NCBI GenBank assembly: GCA_003963365.1
Contig: RXJG01000004.1
Location: forward strand, 904,898 to 968,897
Direction: 5' to 3'
DNA length: 64,000 nucleotides
Origin: Sphingobacteriales bacterium
Lineage (GTDB): Bacteria; Bacteroidota; Bacteroidia; Chitinophagales; Chitinophagaceae
Shown here: positions 42,664-50,356 of the stretch, one piece after another
How the letters are laid out: every line of letters starts with the position of its first letter
Position numbering within the stretch: position 1 is the stretch's first letter
Notes under the pieces: model-generated
What the model was told of the DNA's origin: nothing
Databases searched by the model: none
What the model saw: the letters and a program-made list of their open reading frames with translations, nothing else
Position numbers and translations under genes: made by a program

Positions 42664-43803
42664 ATGGCTTCATTATCTTTTGAACTGCTAAAGACTGATA
42701 TTAATTCCAAAGCAAGGGCTGGAAAAATTACAACCGATCATGGTGAAATAGTAACTCCCATCTTTATGCCCGTGGGAACTGCTGGCAGCGTAAAAGCCGT
42801 TACACAACAACAATTAGTCAGCGAAGTAAAAGCGCAAATCATTTTAGGTAATACCTATCATTTGTATTTACGTCCGGGATTGGAAGTATTGGAAAAGGCG
42901 GGAGGATTACATCAATTTAATGGATGGCATAAACCCATTTTAACTGACAGCGGTGGTTACCAGGTTTTTTCGCTGGCCGGCACAAGAAAAATAAAAGAGG
43001 ATGGGGTTACTTTTCAAAGTCATATTGATGGCAGCAAGCATTTATTTACTCCCGAAAGAGTAATGGATATTCAACGTAGCATAGGAGCAGATATCATCAT
43101 GGCATTTGATGAATGCCCACCCGGCGGCAGTGAATATAATTATGCCAGGAAATCAATGGAGATGACACACCGCTGGTTAGACCGTTGCTTTAACCAGTTC
43201 AATGCTACTCAGCCAAAATATGGATACACACAAAATTTGTTTCCCATTGTACAGGGTGGAACATATAAAGATTTACGTAAACAAAGCTGCGAATACATCA
43301 GCAATAAAGATGCAACGGGCAATGCCATAGGTGGATTAAGTGTGGGTGAGCCGGAACCGGTGATGTATGAAATATGCGATTGGTGCTGCGATCATTTGCC
43401 CAAAGACAAACCACGTTATTTAATGGGAGTGGGTACACCATGGAATATTTTAGAATGCATCAGCATGGGGGTTGATATGTTTGATTGTGTAATGCCCACC
43501 CGTAATGGACGTAATGCCATGCTCTTTACATCAAAAGGCGTTATCAATATCGACAATAAAAAATGGGAGCATGATTTTAGTGTGATTGATGATGGCATTG
43601 ATTGTGAAATGAGCAATTATTACAGCAAAGCCTATGTTCGACATTTAATAAAAGCAAAAGAAATATTGGGGCTAACCATTGCCAGCGTTCATAACCTTGC
43701 TTTTTATTTATGGTTAGTAGGCGAAGCAAGAAGACATATTTTGGCTGGTGATTTTATAAGCTGGAAAAATGAAATGGTAGTGAGACTGCAAACCAGATTA
43801 TAA
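42664..43803 (+). CDS. tgt: tRNA-guanine transglycosylase (queuine/preQ1)
   Basis: The 379-residue TIM-barrel enzyme exchanges G34 for preQ1 in GUN-anticodon tRNAs. Catalytic segments TDSGGYQVFSL, FDECPPG, and VMPTRNGRNAMLF are intact. The zinc site is altered: where E. coli has CDCYTC before NYSRAY, this protein has IDCEMS before YYSKAY. Thus two of three zinc cysteines are replaced (I312, S317), while C314 and H343 remain. The fold may be stable without zinc, as I believe occurs in other Bacteroidota. The gene starts a plus-strand run with lptF-like and citrate synthase genes. Confidence 0.94.
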   Translation: MASLSFELLKTDINSKARAGKITTDHGEIVTPIFMPVGTAGSVKAVTQQQLVSEVKAQIILGNTYHLYLRPGLEVLEKAGGLHQFNGWHKPILTDSGGYQVFSLAGTRKIKEDGVTFQSHIDGSKHLFTPERVMDIQRSIGADIIMAFDECPPGGSEYNYARKSMEMTHRWLDRCFNQFNATQPKYGYTQNLFPIVQGGTYKDLRKQSCEYISNKDATGNAIGGLSVGEPEPVMYEICDWCCDHLPKDKPRYLMGVGTPWNILECISMGVDMFDCVMPTRNGRNAMLFTSKGVINIDNKKWEHDFSVIDDGIDCEMSNYYSKAYVRHLIKAKEILGLTIASVHNLAFYLWLVGEARRHILAGDFISWKNEMVVRLQTRL

Positions 43804-43831
43804 TGCTTTCACATCACCTTCACAGCTATGG

Positions 43832-43863
43832 TTTCATCATCCATCCGTTTTAAACTACATTTG
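43832..43863 (+). promoter_or_regulatory. Promoter upstream of the LptF/G-type gene
   Basis: TTTC (43832-43835), 20 bp, TACATTTG (43856-43863). The -7 box is exact and includes the GTG at 43863, which argues for the ATG at 43875. Confidence 0.65.
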
Positions 43864-43874
43864 TGCCCGTTCCT

Positions 43875-44975
43875 ATGCTGAAGAAACTTGACAGGTACAT
43901 ATTAAAAAAATTTTTCACTACCGTATTCTTTATTGTGGCGGCTTTAACGGTTATTGCCACGGTAATTGATATCAGTGAAAAAACAGATGATTTTGTAAAA
44001 ACCAATCTTTCAGCTAAAGAAATTTTCTTCAAATACTACATCGGCTTTATTCCGCATATTGCGGCACTTATCTTTCCATTATTTGTATTTATTGGCGTAA
44101 TATGGTTTACTTCCAAAATGGCTGTTCGGTCGGAGATTGTAGCCATCCTTAGCGGCGGGGTAAGTTTTAACCGATTTTTAAAACCCTATTTAATCGGGGG
44201 CATATTGTTGGGCGCATTACTTTGGTTAGGCAACCGTTATGTGATTCCTAAAGCCAATTATGTACGTACTGATTTTTATGTGCAATACCTCGACCGGCTT
44301 AACCCCGATCCTAACCGGCCAAATTTTTCAACCTTATCAGATTTGCATTTCCGTATTGATTCTTTTACCTATGCCGGTATGCGTACCTACGATACCACCA
44401 TTAAAACAGGTACCTATTTCTACCTCCAAAAGATAAACGGCAATAACGTAGTGTATAACCTGCGGGCCGATAACATCAGTTGGGACACCGCCGCCAAAAT
44501 GTGGAAGCTTGTTAATGTTGTGGAGCGTACTATTAAAGGACTGAAAGAAGATATTCAGCTTTCCAAAGACAAAAAAATGATGTTTGCATTTTACCCGGCT
44601 GAATTAAAAAAGGATGAATACCTGAAAGACAAACTCACCACCCCTCAATTAACATCATACATTAAACGGGAAGAATTAAAAGGAGCAGAAGGATTAAATG
44701 CTATTATGGTGGAACGGTATAAAAGAGATTCCATTCCTTTTGCCGTAATCATTTTTACATTGATGGGAGGAATTGTGGCCAGCCGTAAAGTAAGGGGTGG
44801 CAGTGGTTTGCACCTGGCTATGGGACTGGCATTGGCTGTATCCTTTGAAGTGCTCAACAAATTTTCCACCGTATTCTCCACTAACGGTAATTTTCCCCCG
44901 CTGTTAGCAGCATGGGCACCGGATATTTTATTTGCCGGCATCTGTATCTGGTTATACTGGCGTGCCCCTAAATAA
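43875..44975 (+). CDS. LptF/LptG-family lipopolysaccharide export permease
   Basis: The 366-residue protein (ATG 43875) has the YjgP/YjgQ layout: three N-terminal helices (FFTTVFFIVAALTVIATVI...), a periplasmic beta-jellyroll domain, and three C-terminal helices ending in WAPDILFAGICIWLYW. With LptB and a second permease it extracts LPS from the inner membrane. The N-terminal LDRYILKKFF is typical of LptG/LptF coupling helices. Which of the two it is cannot be decided without the partner. Confidence 0.9.
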   Translation: MLKKLDRYILKKFFTTVFFIVAALTVIATVIDISEKTDDFVKTNLSAKEIFFKYYIGFIPHIAALIFPLFVFIGVIWFTSKMAVRSEIVAILSGGVSFNRFLKPYLIGGILLGALLWLGNRYVIPKANYVRTDFYVQYLDRLNPDPNRPNFSTLSDLHFRIDSFTYAGMRTYDTTIKTGTYFYLQKINGNNVVYNLRADNISWDTAAKMWKLVNVVERTIKGLKEDIQLSKDKKMMFAFYPAELKKDEYLKDKLTTPQLTSYIKREELKGAEGLNAIMVERYKRDSIPFAVIIFTLMGGIVASRKVRGGSGLHLAMGLALAVSFEVLNKFSTVFSTNGNFPPLLAAWAPDILFAGICIWLYWRAPK

Positions 44976-45010
44976 TTATTGGTTAACCACACAAACTTTG
45001 TTGCTCCAGT

Positions 45011-45042
45011 TTTGTTGTACTAACATCGAATCAATAACTTTA
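45011..45042 (+). promoter_or_regulatory. Promoter of citrate synthase
   Basis: TTTG (45011-45014), 20 bp, TAACTTTA (45035-45042; one mismatch to TAnnTTTG), 35 bp before the ATG. Confidence 0.6.
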
Positions 45043-45077
45043 CGCCTTCATTCATTCAAAGCTAAATATCGCTTTTC

Positions 45078-46403
45078 ATGGGCATTTTAAAAGACCGGTT
45101 TAAAGCCAAAGCTGATTCAGTTGCAGCCGAAATTAAAGATCTTATTAAAGAACACGGAAATAAAGTAATTGGTGAAGTTACCCTTAGCCAGATATACCAG
45201 GGTATGCGTGGTATGACAGGTTTGGTTACCGAAACTTCTTTGTTGGATGCGCAGGAAGGAATCCGTTTTCGTGGTTATTCCATCCCCGAATTAAGAGAGA
45301 AATTACCCAAAGCTCCCGGTGGTTCGGAACCATTACCGGAAGGTTTATTCTATTTAATGCTGGTAGGAGAATTGCCCAATGAAGCAGAAGCCAACCATGT
45401 AACAGATATTTTGCAGAGAAGAAGTCACGTTCCCACACATGTGTTTGAAGCCATTGATGCATTGCCGGTAAACACCCATCCGATGACGATGTTTGTAATA
45501 GGGGTGATGGCATTACAAACAGAAAGTTATTTTCATAAAAAATATGCAGAAGGAATAAATAAAAAAGATTACTGGCTGCCCATTTTTGATGACAGCATGG
45601 TACTCTTATCCCGTTTGCCCAGGATTGCTGCTTATATCTACCGCCGCAAGTATAAGAACAATGAACATATACAACCCAATGGTTTGTTAGACTGGTCGGG
45701 CAATTTTGCTCATATGCTGGGTTATGAAAGCGAAGAGTTTAAAGAACTCATGCGTTTGTATATGACCATTCATGCCGATCATGAAGGTGGCAACGTATCC
45801 GCACATACCACACACTTAGTTGGTTCCGCATTAAGTGATCCTTACCTGGCTTATGCTGCAGGTATGAATGGTTTGGCTGGCCCTTTACATGGATTAGCTA
45901 ACCAGGAAGTGATCAAGTGGATATTTGAAATGCAGGAAGAGTTAAAAACAGATTTTCCTGCCAAAGAACAAATTGCTGAATATGTTAAGAAAACACTGAG
46001 CGAAGGAAAAGTAGTTCCCGGTTACGGACATGCCGTGTTAAGAAAAACCGATCCACGTTTTGAAGCACAAATGGAGTTTGGTAAAAAACATATGCCCGAT
46101 GATAAACTGGTGCAAACCGTTTGGAATATTTATGAAACCGTTCCGCCTATATTACAATCCATGGGCAAGATAAAAAATCCGTGGCCGAATGTGGATGCAC
46201 ACAGCGGGGCATTGTTAGTGCATTTTGGTTTGGTGGAATATGAATATTATACCGTGTTGTTTGCTGTAAGCCGTGCATTAGGTGTACTCGCCAGTTTATG
46301 CTGGGACAGGGCATTGGGCTTCCCGTTAGAAAGACCAAAATCTGTTACTACCGATTTAGTGAAGTTATGGTTAGATGGCAAAGACAATATTTGGGGCGAA
46401 TAA
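45078..46403 (+). CDS. gltA: Citrate synthase, eukaryotic-like Si type
   Basis: The 441-residue enzyme condenses oxaloacetate and acetyl-CoA. Catalytic parts: HADHEGGNVSAHTTHLVGSAL and AGPLHGLANQEV (first His), PGYGHAVLRKTDPRF (second His) and NVDAHSGALL (Asp). The sequence is of the mitochondrial/short type (SQIYQGMRGMTGLVTETSLLDAQEGIRFRGYSI), unlike the hexameric NADH-inhibited enzyme of Enterobacteria, so NADH control is not expected. It has its own promoter and terminator. The gene symbol is by function only. Confidence 0.94.
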   Translation: MGILKDRFKAKADSVAAEIKDLIKEHGNKVIGEVTLSQIYQGMRGMTGLVTETSLLDAQEGIRFRGYSIPELREKLPKAPGGSEPLPEGLFYLMLVGELPNEAEANHVTDILQRRSHVPTHVFEAIDALPVNTHPMTMFVIGVMALQTESYFHKKYAEGINKKDYWLPIFDDSMVLLSRLPRIAAYIYRRKYKNNEHIQPNGLLDWSGNFAHMLGYESEEFKELMRLYMTIHADHEGGNVSAHTTHLVGSALSDPYLAYAAGMNGLAGPLHGLANQEVIKWIFEMQEELKTDFPAKEQIAEYVKKTLSEGKVVPGYGHAVLRKTDPRFEAQMEFGKKHMPDDKLVQTVWNIYETVPPILQSMGKIKNPWPNVDAHSGALLVHFGLVEYEYYTVLFAVSRALGVLASLCWDRALGFPLERPKSVTTDLVKLWLDGKDNIWGE

Positions 46404-46426
46404 GATTATATCAAATAACTAATCAT

Positions 46427-46460
46427 AAAACCGGTGCTGATAAGTGCCGGTTTTTCTTTT
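46427..46460 (+). terminator. Terminator after citrate synthase
   Basis: AAAACCGG (46427-46434) pairs with CCGGTTTT (46447-46454) and a T-rich run follows. Confidence 0.85.
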
Positions 46461-46503
46461 GGAATGAAACAGGGGCAGGGCTATATTTGCAATCCAAATT
46501 TTT

Positions 46504-46560
46504 GGGGAATTAGCTCAGCTGGCTAGAGCGTCCCGACAAGGTCGGGAAGGTCGTCAGCGG
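46504..46560 (+). pseudogene. Degenerate partial tRNA-Ala copy with exchanged anticodon arm
   Basis: The first 27 nt (GGGGAATTAGCTCAGC...) are identical to the intact tRNA-Ala at 46594. The next 17 nt, the anticodon-arm length, are TCCCGACAAGGTCGGGA instead of CTTGCATGGCATGCAAG. Then AGGTCGTC matches again, and the T-arm and 3' acceptor strand are absent. Folded as an arm, the loop would be ACAAGGT, lacking U33. It cannot form a normal tRNA. Confidence 0.8.
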
Positions 46561-46564
46561 ACTA

Positions 46565-46593
46565 ATTGATACAAAAAAGTTCTTATATCAATT
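46565..46593. repeat. Inverted repeat between the broken and intact tRNA copies
   Basis: AATTGATA and TATCAATT form an 8-bp perfect stem around a loop of about 12-14 nt. It abuts the 5' end of the functional tRNA and may mark the duplication junction or affect processing. Confidence 0.5.
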
Positions 46594-46667
<74 letters not shown>

Positions 46668-46849
46668 CTCTGGGTCCGTATTGCATTCTTAATGTACAAG
46701 GGGCAACATCTATTACAATAGGGGGATTTTTTTAAAAATAATTACATTGGACAAAAAAAATAACATGAATATAGTTAACGGTACGGAATCTCTTTTGACA
46801 ATAGCTTGATCGCTTTTCAACATGCTCAAAGTATGTCGTACAAAACGCC

Positions 46850-46942
46850 TCAGGAGTGCAACCAATATAATGGGCTTGTACTATTAAATTCTTCAGCCTG
46901 AATACTGATATACTGATCAATATTTGCCTGTGGGTCTTTCAT
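46850..46942 (-). CDS. Possible 30-codon small ORF or gene remnant
   Basis: It starts 7 bp after the stop of the DUF5856-like gene on the same strand and reads MKDPQANIDQYISIQAEEF..., then stops at WLHS. Beyond the stop, other frames keep protein-like composition. It may be the 5' end of a broken gene; the opening resembles DUF1801-type N-termini only loosely. Confidence 0.25.
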   Translation of the reverse strand: MKDPQANIDQYISIQAEEFNSTSPLYWLHS

Positions 46943-46949
46943 AAAAAGC

Positions 46950-47336
46950 TTATTCTAATCTTTTCAGACGGAAAAGCAACTGCTGGATCGCTTCTTGCGC
47001 TTCGTCAATAATAGACTGTGAAAAAGATTCCGGGAATAATTGTTTACGTTTATCTTCAATATGTTTGTAAACGCCCTCAATATGCTTGATATGATCCTTT
47101 GGCCGTGCCGTTTCAGGTATTACGATGTTCAAAGTGCCTTCTTGCGCAAAACTGGTTTCCACAAGGCGGTCAGTAATTTCACTAAGGGAATCAATCGCCT
47201 GGTCTAGTGAGATATGCGCTTCATAGCTTCCTTTTCCGGTGATAGACCAGTGGATCAATTTTAAGGAGATACGGAAACTAATGAGCTCACCTAAAAAAGA
47301 AGCCACTTCATTCTTGTTTTGCTTAGTATTCGTCAT
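46950..47336 (-). CDS. DUF5856-like helical protein (ferritin/Dps-like fold)
   Basis: The 128-residue protein (ATG 47336) is almost all helix. It carries VASFLGELISFRISLKLIHWSITGKGSYEAHISLDQAIDSLSEITDRLVE, a pattern like Dps/ferritin-like proteins in which HW and SYEAH positions recall metal-site residues. I assign it tentatively to DUF5856, whose function is unknown to me. The longer upstream frame starts at a non-ATG codon near a TACATTTA box and is not used. Confidence 0.65.
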   Translation of the reverse strand: MTNTKQNKNEVASFLGELISFRISLKLIHWSITGKGSYEAHISLDQAIDSLSEITDRLVETSFAQEGTLNIVIPETARPKDHIKHIEGVYKHIEDKRKQLFPESFSQSIIDEAQEAIQQLLFRLKRLE

Positions 47337-47412
47337 AACTATACATTTTTGTTGCTGCCCATAAATGTACCAAAATTGAGACAAGCTTGCTTACTTCTGA
47401 TTTCGAAATATA

Positions 47413-48396
47413 TTAATGACTTAATGCTGTTTTTATTGCTGTAGCTGCCTGCAGAACTGCAACCTTAACAGCTGCAACATTTGCCAAAGGATTCAACATC
47501 CCATAATCATGGATGAGCCCACTATATCTGGTTAGGGTTACTGGTACACCCGCTTCATTCAATTTCCTTGCGTAAGCCTCGCCTTCATCGCGGAGCACGT
47601 CGTTTTCCGCAGTTTGTATTAATGCCGGTGGCAATCCTTTCAACTGTTCAATAGTTGCCTGCAAAGGAGAAGCAAATATTTCTGTGCGTTTACTTATATC
47701 GGGCAGGTAATTGTCCCAAAACCATTTCATCATATTCCTTGTAAGGAAACGGCCTTCATCAAATTCATCGTAAGAATTGGTATCGAAATTTGCATCAGCA
47801 ACAGGCCATAACAACACCTGCAATTTAATATGTGGGCCATTGTTGATTTTTGCCATCAAAGCAATTACTGCACTCATATTGCCCCCAACACTATTGCCTG
47901 CAACAGCAAGGTTCTTTCCATCCACACCTATTTCGCTTCCATTCATCGCCACCCATTGAGTTACCGCATAAATCTGGTGTATAGCAACCGGGTACTTCGC
48001 TTCAGGTGATGGTGTATAGTCGGGAAATACGGCTACAGCGCCACTCTCCACAACGAGGTCCCTCACCAGCCTTCTGTGAGTTGGATAATCACCGAGCACC
48101 CATCCGCCACCATGAGTGAAGATAAATACAGGAGCATTACTCTTAATGCCGTTTGGTTTGATGATGTGGATATTTACTTTATAACCATTTTGGTTGATTT
48201 CCCTCTCTGTTTCATCGATTCCTGAATAATCAACTGTCACCGACTTTTGTGCGTTGATCAAAACCTGTCGGGCATCACCTACAGTTAGTTCCTCTAAAGG
48301 CTTGCCAGTACCGGAATTAAGTCCTTGCAGGAATGAACGGACTTCAGTAAAAATTTGGGGATCGTTTTCCCCTGTGTAGGGTCTTTGTTGTGCCAT
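47413..48396 (-). CDS. HSL-family alpha/beta hydrolase (esterase/lipase)
   Basis: The 327-residue cytoplasmic hydrolase of the hormone-sensitive-lipase group has an oxyanion HGGGWVLGD motif, nucleophile GNSVGG (GxSxG), acid in AENDVLRDEGEAYA and His in GLIHDYGML. It should cleave short-chain esters; the substrate is unknown. A TAAGTACTTA palindrome lies 30 bp upstream of the start. Confidence 0.87.
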   Translation of the reverse strand: MAQQRPYTGENDPQIFTEVRSFLQGLNSGTGKPLEELTVGDARQVLINAQKSVTVDYSGIDETEREINQNGYKVNIHIIKPNGIKSNAPVFIFTHGGGWVLGDYPTHRRLVRDLVVESGAVAVFPDYTPSPEAKYPVAIHQIYAVTQWVAMNGSEIGVDGKNLAVAGNSVGGNMSAVIALMAKINNGPHIKLQVLLWPVADANFDTNSYDEFDEGRFLTRNMMKWFWDNYLPDISKRTEIFASPLQATIEQLKGLPPALIQTAENDVLRDEGEAYARKLNEAGVPVTLTRYSGLIHDYGMLNPLANVAAVKVAVLQAATAIKTALSH

Positions 48397-48722
48397 AATA
48401 ATTTGTTTAATGTTAAGAAAGAAAGATAAGTACTTATTGAAAGACTTGCTTTTTCCTTTGACAAACTCAGAAATTAAAAGCTATTAATATTCCTTCTGGT
48501 GAATTTTCCAATCAGGTGAACACTTATATGTTCTAAGCTAAGATGAAGGACACAGCTTCAATATTCTGAAAGTGAAGGTCACAGGTAAGCAAAGCAATTT
48601 TCGATGAAAAAATATACGAATAGCCAAACTAACACTATCCCTTGAGAAAATAAATACAGTTGATACCCCTATTGTTTTGAGGAACCAACTGTATTTCATA
48701 TTATATGAAAAGACTTATGAAT
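48397..48722. other. Intergenic stretch between two hydrolase genes
   Basis: No coding frame is convincing. It contains the palindrome ATAAGTACTTAT (48426-48437), a near-direct repeat TGAAGG(A/T)CACAG at 48544-48555 and 48573-48584, and the terminator-like hairpin 48652-48696. Confidence 0.5.
48652..48696 (-). terminator. Possible terminator of the exported hydrolase gene
   Basis: AAATACAGTTG and CAACTGTATTT form a perfect 11-bp stem with a 23-nt loop. On the minus strand it lies 27 bp after the hydrolase stop and is followed by ATTTATTTTC. Confidence 0.55.
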
Positions 48723-49511
48723 TTAATTGGCCTCATTAGCCGCTTTTTCTATCACTTCGGCAACTTCTGCAGGATGACTGATATACAGCGCATGGCTGGC
48801 ATCTATTTCTGTTACTGAAGCGTCTGCACGCTTAGCCATCATGCGTTCTGCATCTGGTGGAATCATTCTATCCTTCTTAGCCACGATATACCAGCTTTTC
48901 TTGTTTTTCCAGGCCGGGTTAGTTACTTCACCGGTAACAGCGCCCAGGCCTACCGGCACTTGCGCATCTGCCATGAAAGCAGCTTGTGCTATCGGGAGAT
49001 CAGCGCAGAACTCTGAATGAAATTTAGCCTTGTCCAGCCAAATAAATCCGTTACTGGGAGGCAAGATGGGAGAATTGGGATTGGGCGGGCCGGCCTGCAG
49101 AAGCTTCGCAAGGGATTCGCCTGCGTCGAGCGCAAAAGCAGCTACATAAACCAAAGCAGCTACGTTGGAAGTGTCTCCCGCCTCTGTGATGATAGCCCCA
49201 CCATAAGAATGCCCCACCAGGATCACCGGCCCATCCTGTAAAGCTAAGACAGCTCTTGTGATGCGTACATCTTCTGCCAGGCTCGTGTTGGGGTTTTGGA
49301 CTATGGTTACATGATAGCCTTTGGCTTTTAAAATTTTGTAGACAGCTTCCCAGCCAGAGCCATCAGCCCATGCGCCATGAACCAGTACGACATTTTTTAC
49401 TTTCATTTTTTGTGCGTTTAAATTTGTTAAAAAAGCGATTGAGACCGTGACAGCTATTACAAATACACGTAATAGCTGCGAAAACTTTTGTTTTAATAAT
49501 TGCTGATTCAT
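48723..49511 (-). CDS. Exported alpha/beta hydrolase (MES/salicylate-esterase-like)
   Basis: The 262-residue protein has an N-terminal hydrophobic signal (LRVFVIAVTVSIAFLTNLNAQ), then a compact alpha/beta hydrolase: VVLVHGAWADGSGWEAVY, nucleophile VGHSYGGAII and C-terminal His in DASHALYISHPAEV. It is of the EstC/salicylate-esterase-like group. The substrate is unknown. It is divergent from the lipoprotein gene at 49763. Confidence 0.85.
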   Translation of the reverse strand: MNQQLLKQKFSQLLRVFVIAVTVSIAFLTNLNAQKMKVKNVVLVHGAWADGSGWEAVYKILKAKGYHVTIVQNPNTSLAEDVRITRAVLALQDGPVILVGHSYGGAIITEAGDTSNVAALVYVAAFALDAGESLAKLLQAGPPNPNSPILPPSNGFIWLDKAKFHSEFCADLPIAQAAFMADAQVPVGLGAVTGEVTNPAWKNKKSWYIVAKKDRMIPPDAERMMAKRADASVTEIDASHALYISHPAEVAEVIEKAANEAN

Positions 49512-49699
49512 ACGTTTGATTTTTAGTTACGGGAATTGTTTCATTCTTTGTATTTATTTCTGACAACTTTTGCTGACTTGAAATAACCATTGATAACAAC
49601 AAAGCTATTTAGCAAATGAGGGGAAGGCAATTGACAAATAAGTACATCTCTTGTATAAATTACTGCTACTATAAATTATCAATAAGATTCCGGGTACTG

Positions 49700-49731
49700 T
49701 TTGCCGGAGAATACACAAAAAACTACATTTG
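49700..49731 (+). promoter_or_regulatory. Promoter of the lipoprotein gene
   Basis: TTTG (49700-49703), exactly 20 bp, TACATTTG (49724-49731): a full Bacteroidota consensus. It lies inside the longest reading frame, so the ATG at 49763 is the real start. Confidence 0.8.
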
Positions 49732-49762
49732 CACAATAAACCACACCAACTTATTTCCAGGT

Positions 49763-50227
49763 ATGAAGATTAAATTTCCATTCATCTTTTTTCTTTTGAT
49801 CTCTGCTTTTTGGCTTTCTTCATGTTCGTCTCCTTTACTTGCATGGAATCCCGATCCTGTTTCTGATAGTAGCACTGTGACAATAACCTGCAATGCAGAA
49901 AAAGGCAACCAGGGCCTGTTAAATTTTGAAGGGCCTGTATACGTGCACGTTGGTTTGATAACAGACAGCTCACGAAGTGCAAATGAATGGCGATATGTAA
50001 GATTTAAGTGGGGATCTGCAGATCCTGAAGCGGAGGCTAAAAAAGTGAGGAAAAACAGATGGTCTTATACAATTTCAAATATCAGGAGATTCTTTGGTGT
50101 GAAAGGCAATGAAAAAATATCCGGAATCGCAATTCTATTCAGGGCAGGAAATTGCTTTGATACAGACTGTAGTGTTCTTAGGAATGAAAATAAGTCTGAT
50201 ATGGTAATTCCTGTGACACATAATTAA
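49763..50227 (+). CDS. Small lipoprotein with an amylase-associated, CBM-like domain
   Basis: The 154-residue protein has a lipoprotein signal with lipobox LSSC (Cys about 20). The rest is one beta-rich domain (DSSTVTITCNAEKGNQGLLNF, GPVYVHVGLITDSS, SYTISNIRRFFGV, ISGIAILFRAG). I recognise this as the N-terminal module found attached to secreted alpha-amylases or T9SS proteins in Chitinophagaceae; here it stands alone. A surface carbohydrate-binding role is a guess. Start chosen from the promoter at 49700-49731. Confidence 0.7.
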   Translation: MKIKFPFIFFLLISAFWLSSCSSPLLAWNPDPVSDSSTVTITCNAEKGNQGLLNFEGPVYVHVGLITDSSRSANEWRYVRFKWGSADPEAEAKKVRKNRWSYTISNIRRFFGVKGNEKISGIAILFRAGNCFDTDCSVLRNENKSDMVIPVTHN

Positions 50228-50356
50228 GTCCACTTACCAGCTCAACTTTGCCTGATAGGATAAACAATGCTCCATGCCGGCTGCTCAACATTTGTGGGAA
50301 ACCAAAGCCCGGACTTTTTTGTAAACTCAAATGTTGGTAATTTCATTTGTGAAGTT

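Noticed and set aside
49616..49762. Fifty-residue extension of the lipoprotein
   Set aside because: It contains a full-consensus promoter and would bury the lipoprotein signal.
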